A program made the translations under genes and the position numbers. Below the pieces are notes generated by a model that worked only from the letters and a program-made list of their open reading frames with translations, was not told the origin of the DNA and ran no database searches. From the NCBI GenBank assembly GCA_937982065.1, contig CALJMO010000047.1:1-64000 (forward strand): a stretch of DNA of 64,000 nt, written 5' to 3'. This document shows, piece after piece, positions 32,251-41,819 of the stretch (position 1 is the first letter of the stretch; each line of letters begins with the position of its first letter). This stretch comes from an uncultured Collinsella sp. Lineage in GTDB: Bacteria; Actinomycetota; Coriobacteriia; Coriobacteriales; Coriobacteriaceae.

Positions 32251-34704
32251 TTACATCAAATCATAGGCATCGACGTCAACGCTCACGCTCACGCCGCGCA
32301 CAGAGCCCACCTCTTTAAGGCAGGCGTCAATATCATCAGAGACATGGTACCCCACGGGCGACTTCACAAGCAGGTGGAAGCGATAACGGTCCTTGGCTCT
32401 CTCGATTACACACGAAGCCGGACCAAGCACCTGGGGCACCGCGCGGCCCGCCCGCAAAAAGTCGGGCGCGGCGGCATGCCAGCGGCGCTTGAGCAGCTTT
32501 GCGATGCGACCGATGTAGTCCTGCGCATCATCCGCCTTCGTCGACCACACCAAAATGTTGACCAGGCGCACGAAGGGCGGATATAGCGCGTCTCGGCGCT
32601 GGTCTAGGTCGTAGTCGGTAAAGATCGAGCGATCATGCTCGGCAACGGCGCGAATGACCGGGTCCTCGGGCAGATAGGTCTGGATGATGACCTCACCGGG
32701 GCGATCACCGCGTCCGGCACGGCCCGCGACCTGCTCCAGCAAATCGTAGGCGCGCTCCCCCGCTCTAAAATCGGGGAGCTTTAACGCAAAGTCGGCATTG
32801 ACCACGCCCACGAGCGTAACCTCGGGAAAGTCGAGACCCTTGGCGATCATCTGGGTACCTAGCAGCACCGCGCAATCGGCGGCATCGAACCGCTCGAGCA
32901 ACTTTTTATGCGCGTCCTTTCCGCGCGTGGAATCGGCGTCCATGCGAATGATGGCGACGTCCTCGGGCAGCATCTGGTGCAGTGCGTCCTCAATCTGCTG
33001 CGTGCCCAGGCCCATTTTTGCCAGGTAGCGGCTGCCGCATTTGGGGCAACGACTCGTGGGTGCCGGATAGGGCTGCACGCGCCAGGACGAACCGCAGGTG
33101 TGGCATTGCAGCGTGTGCGTGCGCTCGTGATACGTGAGCGCGGTGGAACAATGATTGCAGGTAGGGACGCAGCCGCACTCGCGGCACATCAAAAACGGCG
33201 CAAAACCGCGACGGTTGTGCAGCAGCACGGCCTTCTCGCGGCGCTCGACCACGCGTTCCAAGCCTTCCATCAGTGGTTTTGAGAACATGGAGCGGCTGCC
33301 GTGCGAAAACTCGCGGCGCAGGTCGGCAATGCGGACCGTGGGCAACACGGCGTGTCCCGGGCGCTCGGGCATCTCGACGCGTGTCCAGGTGGCACCGTTG
33401 TACGTGCCGCGGCGGCAGCGGTCGAGGGCCTCTGCAGAAGGCGTGGCCGAACCCAACACGAGTGGACAGCGATAGCGGCGCGCCATCTCGGCAGCGACCT
33501 CGCGAGCATGATAGCGCGGGCTGGAACCCTGCTTGTAGCTGGTCTCGTGCTCCTCGTCGATGATGATAAGGCCTAAGTCGCAGAGCGGACAAAAGAGCGC
33601 CGAGCGGGCGCCCACGACCACGCGCGCGGCACCGCTGGCGACCATGTCCCACTGGTCCAGGCGCTCGCCGGCAGAAAGGCGCGAGTGGAAGACCGCAACC
33701 GTCTCGCCAAAGCGCGAGCGGAAGCGGCCGACGGTTTGGGCCGTCAGCGAGATCTCGGGCACAAGCACGCAGGCCGAACGGCCGGCCGCCAGCACGCGTT
33801 CAATCGCCGAGAGGTAGACCTCAGTTTTGCCGGAACCGGTGACGCCATCGACAAGGACAACGTCGCCATGAGCGTCCAGACGGGCGCGCTCAATCTGCGC
33901 GAGCGCCTGCTGCTGGCCGTTCGTGAGCGCGACTGGTGCCTTACCGCTTGCCGAGGACAGCGTGGTCTGCTCGCTGCAGCCACGCCAGGCGCGACGCTCC
34001 TCCACCACGACGACACCACGTTTTTCGAGCGCCTTGATGGTCGCCGACATGCTGTTGTAGAGCAGGTTGAGGTCGCGCGTTGTGACCGGGCCGCACTGTA
34101 GTGCCTCGATGAGCTGACGCTGGCGGACCGCTGTCTTGGGCGGCGTGTAGTCGAAACCCTCGGGCGTGAGCATGACCCAGCGGTTTTGGATGGGTTTGAC
34201 GGCGGGACGCTCAACGGTCCACACACCGTCATCGCCCTTGACCACGCGCGGACTTCCGCCCGGGGGCAAGAACAGGCGCAGGCATTCGGAAAGCGTCGCG
34301 ACATATTCGCGGCTCATCCAGCGCGCAATACGGGCAGCCTCGGCAGTAAAGAGCGGCTTGCTGAGGATAGCCTCGATAGGCTTGATGCGCACGGAATCGA
34401 GGGCGTCGTTACCTTGCAGGTTGGCCAGCTCGGGCGCGATGTCGACGATGTAGCCCGCGGCCGCACGGTTGCCAAAATGGACTAGAACGGTGGATCCGAT
34501 CTGGACATCGTTGGCGAGCGACTGCGGAATGCCGTAGGCAAACGGCTCGGACAGCGCACGGGTCGGGATGTCGAGGGCTACGCTCGCATAGGCGGCGACG
34601 GGTTCGGGTGCGGGCTCGGGCTGCGCCGGGGCGGCGGAAGGGGCTGCGGACTTCGGAGCTTCCTTAGGTTCCGGCGAACCAAACAGTGACAGTTGCTCGG
34701 CCAA
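32251..34704 (-). CDS. priA: Primosomal protein N' (PriA helicase)
   Basis: Restarts stalled replication forks. The 817-residue protein has a Pro/Ala-rich N-terminal stretch (~45 residues), the 3'-DNA-binding domain, and a Walker A motif in LVDGVTGSGKTEVYLSA. It also has a DEEH box (IIIDEEHETSYKQ), and a zinc module of paired cysteines (MCRECGCVPTCNHCST, LQCHTCGSSW, CPKCGSRYL). The late helicase motif LLGTQMIAKGLDFPEVTLVG and QVAGRAGRGDRPGEVIIQT complete the core. It is complete in length and motifs. It is likely co-transcribed with def. Confidence 0.95.
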   Translation of the reverse strand: MAEQLSLFGSPEPKEAPKSAAPSAAPAQPEPAPEPVAAYASVALDIPTRALSEPFAYGIPQSLANDVQIGSTVLVHFGNRAAAGYIVDIAPELANLQGNDALDSVRIKPIEAILSKPLFTAEAARIARWMSREYVATLSECLRLFLPPGGSPRVVKGDDGVWTVERPAVKPIQNRWVMLTPEGFDYTPPKTAVRQRQLIEALQCGPVTTRDLNLLYNSMSATIKALEKRGVVVVEERRAWRGCSEQTTLSSASGKAPVALTNGQQQALAQIERARLDAHGDVVLVDGVTGSGKTEVYLSAIERVLAAGRSACVLVPEISLTAQTVGRFRSRFGETVAVFHSRLSAGERLDQWDMVASGAARVVVGARSALFCPLCDLGLIIIDEEHETSYKQGSSPRYHAREVAAEMARRYRCPLVLGSATPSAEALDRCRRGTYNGATWTRVEMPERPGHAVLPTVRIADLRREFSHGSRSMFSKPLMEGLERVVERREKAVLLHNRRGFAPFLMCRECGCVPTCNHCSTALTYHERTHTLQCHTCGSSWRVQPYPAPTSRCPKCGSRYLAKMGLGTQQIEDALHQMLPEDVAIIRMDADSTRGKDAHKKLLERFDAADCAVLLGTQMIAKGLDFPEVTLVGVVNADFALKLPDFRAGERAYDLLEQVAGRAGRGDRPGEVIIQTYLPEDPVIRAVAEHDRSIFTDYDLDQRRDALYPPFVRLVNILVWSTKADDAQDYIGRIAKLLKRRWHAAAPDFLRAGRAVPQVLGPASCVIERAKDRYRFHLLVKSPVGYHVSDDIDACLKEVGSVRGVSVSVDVDAYDLM

Positions 34705-34735
34705 GGCCCCAGCACCTCCTATCCCATACGTCTAC

Positions 34736-34770
34736 AGAAACAAGAGCCCCACTCGTGGTGAGCGGGGCTC
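34736..34770 (-). terminator. Terminator after gltX
   Basis: On the minus strand, GAGCCCC...GGGGCTC arms (34764-34770 and 34744-34750) with inner CTC/GAG pairs around a short loop are followed by TTGTTTC. It separates gltX from priA. Confidence 0.82.
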
Positions 34771-34793
34771 AGATACATGCGCTTACGCGACTG

Positions 34794-36269
34794 TTACAGC
34801 GCCATCGTGCGGGCGCGGTCGATGCGCGCCAGGCAGTCGTCGCGGCCGATGAGCGCCATGGTCTCGCCCAGCGGGGGGCTCACCATGTTGCCGCAGACGG
34901 CGACGCGCACAGCTTGGAACACCACGCGCTTCTTGAGGTCCATCTGCTCGGGCAGCGGCTCAAGCGCGGCGTCGATGTTGGCAGCCGTCCACTCGTCCAC
35001 GCCCTCGAGCGCGGCCTTAGCGGCATCCAGGATGGCGCCCATGCCTTCCTTGGCCAGGCCCTTGTTGACAGACTTCTCGTCATACTCGAGCGTCTCGGCC
35101 GTAGCAAAGATGGGAGCGGCGACGGTCACGGCGTCGGCCGGCATCTTGGTGCGCGGCTTGACGATGGCGGCAAGCGCGTCGATCCAATCCTCGCCGTACT
35201 CGACATTACCCTCGATGAGGCCTGCCTCGTGCAGCTCGGGGACCATGATCTCGTCGGCAAACTGGGCGTCGGACATGCCGTTGATGTACTCGGCATTAAC
35301 CCAGTCGAGCTTCTTGGGGTCGAAGGTCGCCGGGTTCTTGGAGATGCGGTCGAGCGAGAACTTGCTGGCCAGGACATCGCGCGGGATGATCGTGGTCTCG
35401 CCGTCGAGCGACCAGCCGAGCAGCGCCAGATAGTTGACGAAGGCATCGGACAGATAGCCGGCGTCGCGGTACTCCTCCACCGAGGTGGCGCCGTGGCGCT
35501 TGGAGAGCTTCTTGCCGTCGGCACCCAAGATCATGGAGATGTGGGCGAACGTAGGCACGGGCGCGCCGAGGGCCTCGTAAACCATGACCTGGCGCGGGGT
35601 GTTGGACAGATGGTCGTCGCCGCGGATGACGTGGGTGATCTTCATCATGGCGTCGTCGACAACGGTCGCGAAGTTATACGTGGGCGTGCCGTCGGAGCGG
35701 AAGATGACAAAGTCGTCGAGCTCCTTGGCATCAAAGGTCACCTCGCCGTGGACGGCGTCGTGGATGACGACGTCGCCGCGGTCCTCGGGCACCTTGATAC
35801 GCAGAACGTAGGACTCGCCGGCCTCGATGCGGCGACGGGCCTCCTCGGGATCAAGATCGCGGCAGCGGCGCTGATAGCCCTGGAAGGGGTCCTTGCGCTC
35901 CTGGGCGGCCTTGCGATCGGCGTCGAGTTGCTCCTTGGTGCAGAAGCAGGGATAGGCCTTGCCCTCGTCCCAAAGCTTCTGGGCAGCCTGCTTGTACAGG
36001 TCCAGGCGCTCGGTCTGTGCGTAGGGGCCGTAGTCGCCGCCCACCTCGGGACCCTCGTCCCAGTCCAAACCCAGCCAACGCATGGCGCGCAGGATGATCT
36101 GCGTGTTCTCGTCGGTGGAACGGGTGGGGTCGGTGTCGTCGATGCGCAGGATGAACGTGCCGCCGTTTGCACGGGCGAAAGCCCAGTTATAGATAGCGGT
36201 GCGGGCACCGCCGATGTGCAGCTTGCCCGTGGGTGAGGGTGCAAAGCGGACGCGAACGTCTGATGCCAT
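34794..36269 (-). CDS. gltX: Glutamyl-tRNA synthetase
   Basis: A class I aminoacyl-tRNA synthetase of 491 residues. It has VRFAPSPTGKLHIGGARTA (HIGH-type motif) at the start and KLSKRHGATSVEEY (KMSKS-type motif) near the middle, then an alpha-helical anticodon-binding region. The start was moved from 36359 to ATG 36269 because AGGAGA lies six bases before it and the family begins at this point. Whether it is discriminating or not, which matters for indirect Gln-tRNA synthesis, cannot be told here. Confidence 0.95.
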   Translation of the reverse strand: MASDVRVRFAPSPTGKLHIGGARTAIYNWAFARANGGTFILRIDDTDPTRSTDENTQIILRAMRWLGLDWDEGPEVGGDYGPYAQTERLDLYKQAAQKLWDEGKAYPCFCTKEQLDADRKAAQERKDPFQGYQRRCRDLDPEEARRRIEAGESYVLRIKVPEDRGDVVIHDAVHGEVTFDAKELDDFVIFRSDGTPTYNFATVVDDAMMKITHVIRGDDHLSNTPRQVMVYEALGAPVPTFAHISMILGADGKKLSKRHGATSVEEYRDAGYLSDAFVNYLALLGWSLDGETTIIPRDVLASKFSLDRISKNPATFDPKKLDWVNAEYINGMSDAQFADEIMVPELHEAGLIEGNVEYGEDWIDALAAIVKPRTKMPADAVTVAAPIFATAETLEYDEKSVNKGLAKEGMGAILDAAKAALEGVDEWTAANIDAALEPLPEQMDLKKRVVFQAVRVAVCGNMVSPPLGETMALIGRDDCLARIDRARTMAL

Positions 36270-36366
36270 GGAAATCTCCTCGATTGCAGGATGGATGTCT
36301 AACCGCATCAGTATAAAGCAACAAAGCAACCTCCGCACAAAGGGCACTGACCTACTCATTAGGGAG

Positions 36367-36499
36367 ACCTACTCATTGGGGACAGACTTAAATGACCATT
36401 CTTTGGGCAACCTGTCGGCACTTAGGTAAGGCTGGTCGTTTAAGCCTGTCCCCAATGAGTACACGGATGGTCATTTAAGTCTGTCCCCAATGAGTAGGT
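36367..36499. repeat. Palindromic repeat C upstream of metK
   Basis: Perfect 33-bp inverted arms (36367-36399, starting ACCTACTCATTGGGGACAGA, and 36467-36499). Inside is a third, imperfect copy of the right arm (36430-36461). A partial unit CCTACTCATT lies at 36351-36360. The nested arrangement suggests repeated insertion or amplification. It fills the divergent gltX-metK gap (36270-36531). The 'ATGGGGACAGA'-type core resembles sequences that flank REP-associated transposases in many bacteria. Confidence 0.85.
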
Positions 36500-36531
36500 G
36501 CGGAAAGGGTGTGAATGTTTGATTTACGCGC

Positions 36532-36604
36532 TATGATGTGCCCTTGCATAGAGAGCCCGGCGGAATGGTAACGGTCGCCGGGACACGTTTTTGAAAGGAC
36601 GATC
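36532..36604 (+). promoter_or_regulatory. metK promoter and structured leader
   Basis: A -10 element TATGAT (36532-36537) has no strong -35. The ~60-nt leader contains a 7-bp stem CCCGGCG/CGCCGGG (36556-36562, 36576-36582), followed by ACACGTTTTT and then the Shine-Dalgarno GAAAGGA. CCTT near 36542 could pair with AAGG of that site. This compact layout recalls the SAM-III/SAM-VI type metK riboswitches, but I could not match a consensus. Confidence 0.4.
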
Positions 36605-37885
<1,281 letters not shown>

Positions 37886-37920
37886 TTAAGAACCGCTAAG
37901 GTCACAACATATGCACTTTC

Positions 37921-37958
37921 AAAAGAAGTACCGGTTTCAACCGGTACTTCTTTTTTAT
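37921..37958 (+). terminator. metK terminator
   Basis: Nearly perfect stem AAGAAGTACCGG/CCGGTACTTCTT (within 37923-37952) with a short loop, running into a T-rich tract TTTTTTATTT. The arms are A/T-rich on the outside, so it might work in both directions. Confidence 0.93.
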
Positions 37959-38051
37959 TTAACCGGTGATGAAGATGAGCCACCGCGGGACATGGAATAG
38001 GTCACCAGCCAATGAATTTTGGAGCACACGCGCCTCTACCATGTATCCTTA

Positions 38052-38171
38052 GTCCCGAGGGCGGGGCATAAGGTCGATCGCGAGTTCCGCACGAGCCGGA
38101 GAGCACTTAATGTGCTCTCCGTGCGAGCAGGACTGTCCGAGCAGGCGACCTTATGCCCCGCCCCTCGGGAC
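38052..38171 (+). repeat. Large palindromic element D in the sdaA leader
   Basis: Outer arms of 25-26 bp (38052-38076, GTCCCGAGGGCGGGGCATAA on the left, and 38146-38171) match except for one extra G. Inside lies a second perfect hairpin CGGAGAGCAC-TTAA-type (38097-38121), with CGCAC/GTGCG pairing outside it. It ends 25 bases before the sdaA start codon, so if transcribed it forms a branched leader RNA. A structured RNA or an inserted repeat are both possible. Confidence 0.75.
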
Positions 38172-38196
38172 GACGGGACAGATTAAAGGAGCACCC

Positions 38197-39804
38197 ATGG
38201 CAGGCAAGCCGCAAACACTAGCTACGACCTCGGCATTCGAGATCTTGGGCCCCGTCATGGTCGGCCCCAGCTCATCGCACACCGCCGGCGCCCTGCGGTG
38301 CGCCCAAGTTGCTGCCAGCCTGCTGGAAGGCCGCATCACCAAAGTCACCTTTGGCCTGTGGAACTCCTTCGCCCACACCTACCGCGGCCACGGCACCGAC
38401 CGTGCGCTCGTCGCGGGCATACTGGGCCTCGACACCGATGACGAGAACATCAAGCAGGCCTTCGACCTCGCACGCGAGCAGGGCCTCGAATATCACTTTG
38501 GCATCAAGGGCGACGACGCGTCCATCCACCCCAACACCGTCGACATTGACATGGTCGACGACACGGGCGCCACGGCACAGGTCCGCGGCGAGAGCCTGGG
38601 CGGCGGCAAGATGCGCATCAGCCGCATTAACGGCGTCGGCGTCGACATCTCGGGCATGTATTCCACGCTCTTCGTGGCGCACAAGGACGTCCCCGGTGTA
38701 CTCGCCGCGCTCACCAACCTGCTCGCCTACGCCCACGTGAACATCGCCTTCTGCCGCACCTACCGCACCGAAGTGGGCGGCCAGGCCTACTCCGTCTTTG
38801 AGACCGACGGCGCGCCCGACGACACCGTCGTCCCCATGTTACGTAAGCTCGACAATGTCGATTACGCGACCTTTATCGAGCTCCCCGGTTCTGCCTCGTC
38901 GCTCTCCCCCGGCGTCTCGGCCAAGGAGATCTTCGACGACGGCGAGCAGCTGCTCGATGCGTGCGAGGAACTGGGGCTCAGCATCGGCGCCGTCATGGCC
39001 GTCCGCGAGGCGCGTTTGACCGGCGAGGCCCACGCCGTCGCCGCCATGCGCCGCGTGCTCGAGGTCATGCGCGAGGAGACCACGGCCCCCATCGCCAATC
39101 CGCAGCGTTCGCTTGGCGGGCTTATCGGCGGCGAGGCCAAGCTCGTCGAAGCCACCGGCCGCAACGATTTGAGTGAAAGCCTGATGGGCCCCGTTCAGAC
39201 CGACGCCGTGGCCCGCGCCATGGCCGTGCTCGAGCGCTCCGCTACGATGGGCGTGATCGTCGCCGCCCCCACGGCCGGCTCCGCGGGTGTTGTGCCCGGC
39301 TGCGTGCTTGCGCTCGCCGATCGCCTGCAGCTCGACGACGAGCAGGTCATGGACGCGCTCTACTGCGCAGCCGCCATCGGCCTCAACCTCACCACGAGCG
39401 CCTGCGTCGCCGGCGCCGAGGGTGGCTGTCAAGCCGAGGTGGGAAGTGCCGCTGCCATGGCAGCCGCCGCGCTGGCGCAGATGCTCGGCGGCACGCCCGA
39501 GCAGGCGCTCGACGCCAGCTCCATCGCGCTGAGTAACCTGCTGGGCCTCGTTTGCGACCCCGTCGGTGGCCTCGTGGAGGTGCCCTGCCAAAACCGCAAC
39601 GCCATCGGCGTGGCAGCGGCCTTTAGCTCGGCACAACTCGCCCTCGCAGGCATTAAGAGCTTGGTGCCGTTTGACCAGATGGCACATGTCATGCTCTCGG
39701 TGGGTCACGCGTTGCCGGCCACGCTGCGCGAGACGGCAAAGGGCGGCATCGCGCAGACTCCGGCCGCACTTTCGGCCTGTGCAAAATGCGGTGTGTGCAG
39801 ATAG
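38197..39804 (+). CDS. sdaA: L-serine ammonia-lyase, single-chain iron-sulfur type
   Basis: Converts L-serine to pyruvate and ammonia. The 535-residue protein carries the beta domain first (FEILGPVMVGPSSSHTAGAL, then an ACT-like region KDVPGVLAALTNLLA). The alpha domain follows (AAPTAGSAGVVPGCVLAL, GAEGGCQAEVGSAAAMAAA). Conserved cysteines for a 4Fe-4S cluster are present, including the C-terminal CAKCGVC. There is no PLP lysine, as expected for the anaerobe-type enzyme. ATG 38197 has AAAGGAG upstream; a frame from 38110 would start inside element D and is rejected. Confidence 0.94.
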   Translation: MAGKPQTLATTSAFEILGPVMVGPSSSHTAGALRCAQVAASLLEGRITKVTFGLWNSFAHTYRGHGTDRALVAGILGLDTDDENIKQAFDLAREQGLEYHFGIKGDDASIHPNTVDIDMVDDTGATAQVRGESLGGGKMRISRINGVGVDISGMYSTLFVAHKDVPGVLAALTNLLAYAHVNIAFCRTYRTEVGGQAYSVFETDGAPDDTVVPMLRKLDNVDYATFIELPGSASSLSPGVSAKEIFDDGEQLLDACEELGLSIGAVMAVREARLTGEAHAVAAMRRVLEVMREETTAPIANPQRSLGGLIGGEAKLVEATGRNDLSESLMGPVQTDAVARAMAVLERSATMGVIVAAPTAGSAGVVPGCVLALADRLQLDDEQVMDALYCAAAIGLNLTTSACVAGAEGGCQAEVGSAAAMAAAALAQMLGGTPEQALDASSIALSNLLGLVCDPVGGLVEVPCQNRNAIGVAAAFSSAQLALAGIKSLVPFDQMAHVMLSVGHALPATLRETAKGGIAQTPAALSACAKCGVCR

Positions 39805-39822
39805 CGACAAAGAATGACTCAA

Positions 39823-39849
39823 AGGTGGGACAAATGTCCCACCTCTTTT
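39823..39849 (+). terminator. sdaA terminator
   Basis: A perfect 10-bp stem AGGTGGGACA/TGTCCCACCT (39823-39832, 39835-39844) followed by CTTTT. The two-base loop means the real loop opens by a pair or two. Confidence 0.88.
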
Positions 39850-39890
39850 GAATGCCACCGTTTCCGTACCACAAACAGCAGGGCAATCGC

Positions 39891-39896
39891 TATAAT
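39891..39896 (+). promoter_or_regulatory. Consensus -10 element for the L,D-transpeptidase gene
   Basis: TATAAT at 39891-39896, about 57 bases before the start codon. No good -35 hexamer is seen at 16-18 bases upstream. Confidence 0.5.
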
Positions 39897-39953
39897 GCAA
39901 GCCCAGTAAAAACACGATGAACCGCAAGGCGAAAATCGAAGGATATGCATACG

Positions 39954-41687
39954 ATGTCGCAAAACGATCGAACTCAACTGATTCCCGATCCGCAGCAGCC
40001 GAGCAGGCACACCGGAGGCGTTCAGTCGCCGCGTCCTATCGCGCCGAGCCACGGTCAGCAGCGTAGTGCAGCAAACGTTTCCCAACGCCCGAACCAACAG
40101 CGACAGCAGCGTCAACAACGACAGCAGCACCAGGCAAACGGCAATGCGCCCAAGCAGCCCCCCACGCACGCTCGATGCGATCGCGGCCCCGCGCGCAAGT
40201 CCGCCGAGAACAATAAGTCGGGCAAAAAGACGACGCTCTTTGTCGTCCTGGGTCTAATCGTCATTGTCTATATCGTAGGCGTCGTAGCATTTTCTCAGGT
40301 AGCCTACCCCAACACCACCATCGCCGGCGTCGACGTCTCGTTCTCCAACGCTTCGTCTGCCGCTACCAAGGTCAATTCGGCATGGAAGCACTATAAGCTC
40401 GCCGTGACAGGCGATGACTTTAGCTGGACCTATCAGCCCGAGTCCGATGAACCCATCGTCGACGGTGAAGCTGCTGCAAAAGAAATCATCAGCCACAACG
40501 AAGCCTTTATTTGGCCGGTCCGCCTCGTGGAATCCTTAAGCGGCAAGACCAAAACAACTGCTACCTCCAACGAAATCGATCTTGATCAAGACGTCGACCT
40601 GTCCATGCTCTCCGACACCTTTGACCAAAAGAAGTTTGAGAAGGATCTGGGCGACGCCATCGACGAGTTTAACGAGGGCCGTTCGGGCACGTTCGAGGCC
40701 AATAGCTCCTATGACGAGCAGGCCGGCAAGTTTACCGTCGAGAAGGCGCGCTCCAACGAGAAAATCAACCGCGAGCATGTCATTAAGTATGCCGAGCTCG
40801 AGCTTGCCTCGCTGGCCGAGTCCGTAGATCTTTCCAAGCTCGGCAACGATGCCTATGAGCCGCTCAATGGAACGCTGACCGATGATCAGATTCAGGCCGC
40901 ATGCGATGCCGCCAACAACTTCCTGGGCGTCAACGTGACCCTCAAGCTCAACGGCGAGGATGCCGGCAAGGTTGATGGCAGCTCCGTATTGCAGTGGATC
41001 AGCTTTGCCGATCCCGCCAACCCAACGCTCGATACGTCGCAGATCAGCAACTGGGCAGCCGAACTCGCCAACGGCTTTAATACCGTGGGCTCCACTCGCT
41101 GGTGGACGCGCGCCGATGGCAAGCAGTGCGCCGTCGAAGGCGGCGACTTTGGTTGGTCCATCGACAGCAGCTCGCTCGCCAAGCAGGTCGAGGACGCCAT
41201 TAACAACAAGCAGACCGGCGAAATCGAGATCAAGTACTCCCAGAAGGCCGACACCTTTACCGCAAAGGGAGAGCCCGACTGGAAGGCGTATATCGACGTC
41301 GACTTGTCCGAACAGCACGCGCGCTACTATGACGAGAGCGGAAATATCGTTTGGGAGGCCAACTTTATCTCGGGCAAACCGGGCGAAGACGCCACCCCCG
41401 AGGGTGTGTGGCAAATCAACAGCAACGACGGCGGCAGCACCCTGATCGGAGCCAAGGACCCCGAGACCGGTAAACCCAAATATGAGAGCCCGGTGAGCTA
41501 CTGGATGCCGTTTGAGGGCAACATGATCGGCTTCCACGACGCCACTTGGCAAAACGACAAGAGCTTCGATAACGCCGAGTCGTACAAGTGGTGCGGCAGC
41601 CACGGTTGCATCAACCTGCGCCTGGCCGACGCCAAGGCACTGCACGATTGCATCAAAGTCGGCCTGTGCGTGGTTGTCCACTCGTAG
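39954..41687 (+). CDS. Membrane-anchored L,D-transpeptidase (YkuD) with PG-binding-4 domains
   Basis: A cell-wall enzyme of 577 residues. It has a cytoplasmic Gln/Pro/Arg-rich head (~85 residues), one membrane helix (TLFVVLGLIVIVYIVGVVAF), and an extracellular region with the repeated PG-binding-4/VanW-associated fold (TIAGVDVSFSNASSA ... WTYQPES). The C-terminal YkuD catalytic domain holds the cysteine motif SHGCINLRLADAKALHD. It would form 3-3 cross-links or attach proteins to peptidoglycan. ATG 39954 is preferred because GAAGGA is ten bases upstream; an ATG at 39945 is too close to it. Confidence 0.9.
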   Translation: MSQNDRTQLIPDPQQPSRHTGGVQSPRPIAPSHGQQRSAANVSQRPNQQRQQRQQRQQHQANGNAPKQPPTHARCDRGPARKSAENNKSGKKTTLFVVLGLIVIVYIVGVVAFSQVAYPNTTIAGVDVSFSNASSAATKVNSAWKHYKLAVTGDDFSWTYQPESDEPIVDGEAAAKEIISHNEAFIWPVRLVESLSGKTKTTATSNEIDLDQDVDLSMLSDTFDQKKFEKDLGDAIDEFNEGRSGTFEANSSYDEQAGKFTVEKARSNEKINREHVIKYAELELASLAESVDLSKLGNDAYEPLNGTLTDDQIQAACDAANNFLGVNVTLKLNGEDAGKVDGSSVLQWISFADPANPTLDTSQISNWAAELANGFNTVGSTRWWTRADGKQCAVEGGDFGWSIDSSSLAKQVEDAINNKQTGEIEIKYSQKADTFTAKGEPDWKAYIDVDLSEQHARYYDESGNIVWEANFISGKPGEDATPEGVWQINSNDGGSTLIGAKDPETGKPKYESPVSYWMPFEGNMIGFHDATWQNDKSFDNAESYKWCGSHGCINLRLADAKALHDCIKVGLCVVVHS

Positions 41688-41755
41688 TGCAACGCGCGCA
41701 TTCCTACAACGTGGAACCGCTGCGACCAATCTAACAGTTCCGAAAGAAACCGTCC

Positions 41756-41789
41756 TATGCGCCCGCCCCAACCGGTGGGCGCATATAAT
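41756..41789 (+). promoter_or_regulatory. Hairpin overlapping a TATAAT box before the macA-like gene
   Basis: A 12-bp inverted repeat with one mismatch (TATGCGCCCGCC at 41756-41767 and GGTGGGCGCATA at 41774-41785) overlaps TATAAT (41784-41789). It may be the terminator of the preceding gene or an operator at the efflux promoter. Confidence 0.5.
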
Positions 41790-41819
41790 TATCGAGGTTC
41801 TTTCTATAAAGGAGACGCT

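Noticed and set aside
34686..36236. Plus-strand frame of 516 codons opposite gltX
   Set aside because: Antisense to a complete glutamyl-tRNA synthetase; composition only reflects the reverse of that gene.
36500..36604. Classical SAM-I riboswitch before metK
   Set aside because: The leader is too short and lacks the four-way-junction core pieces of SAM-I.
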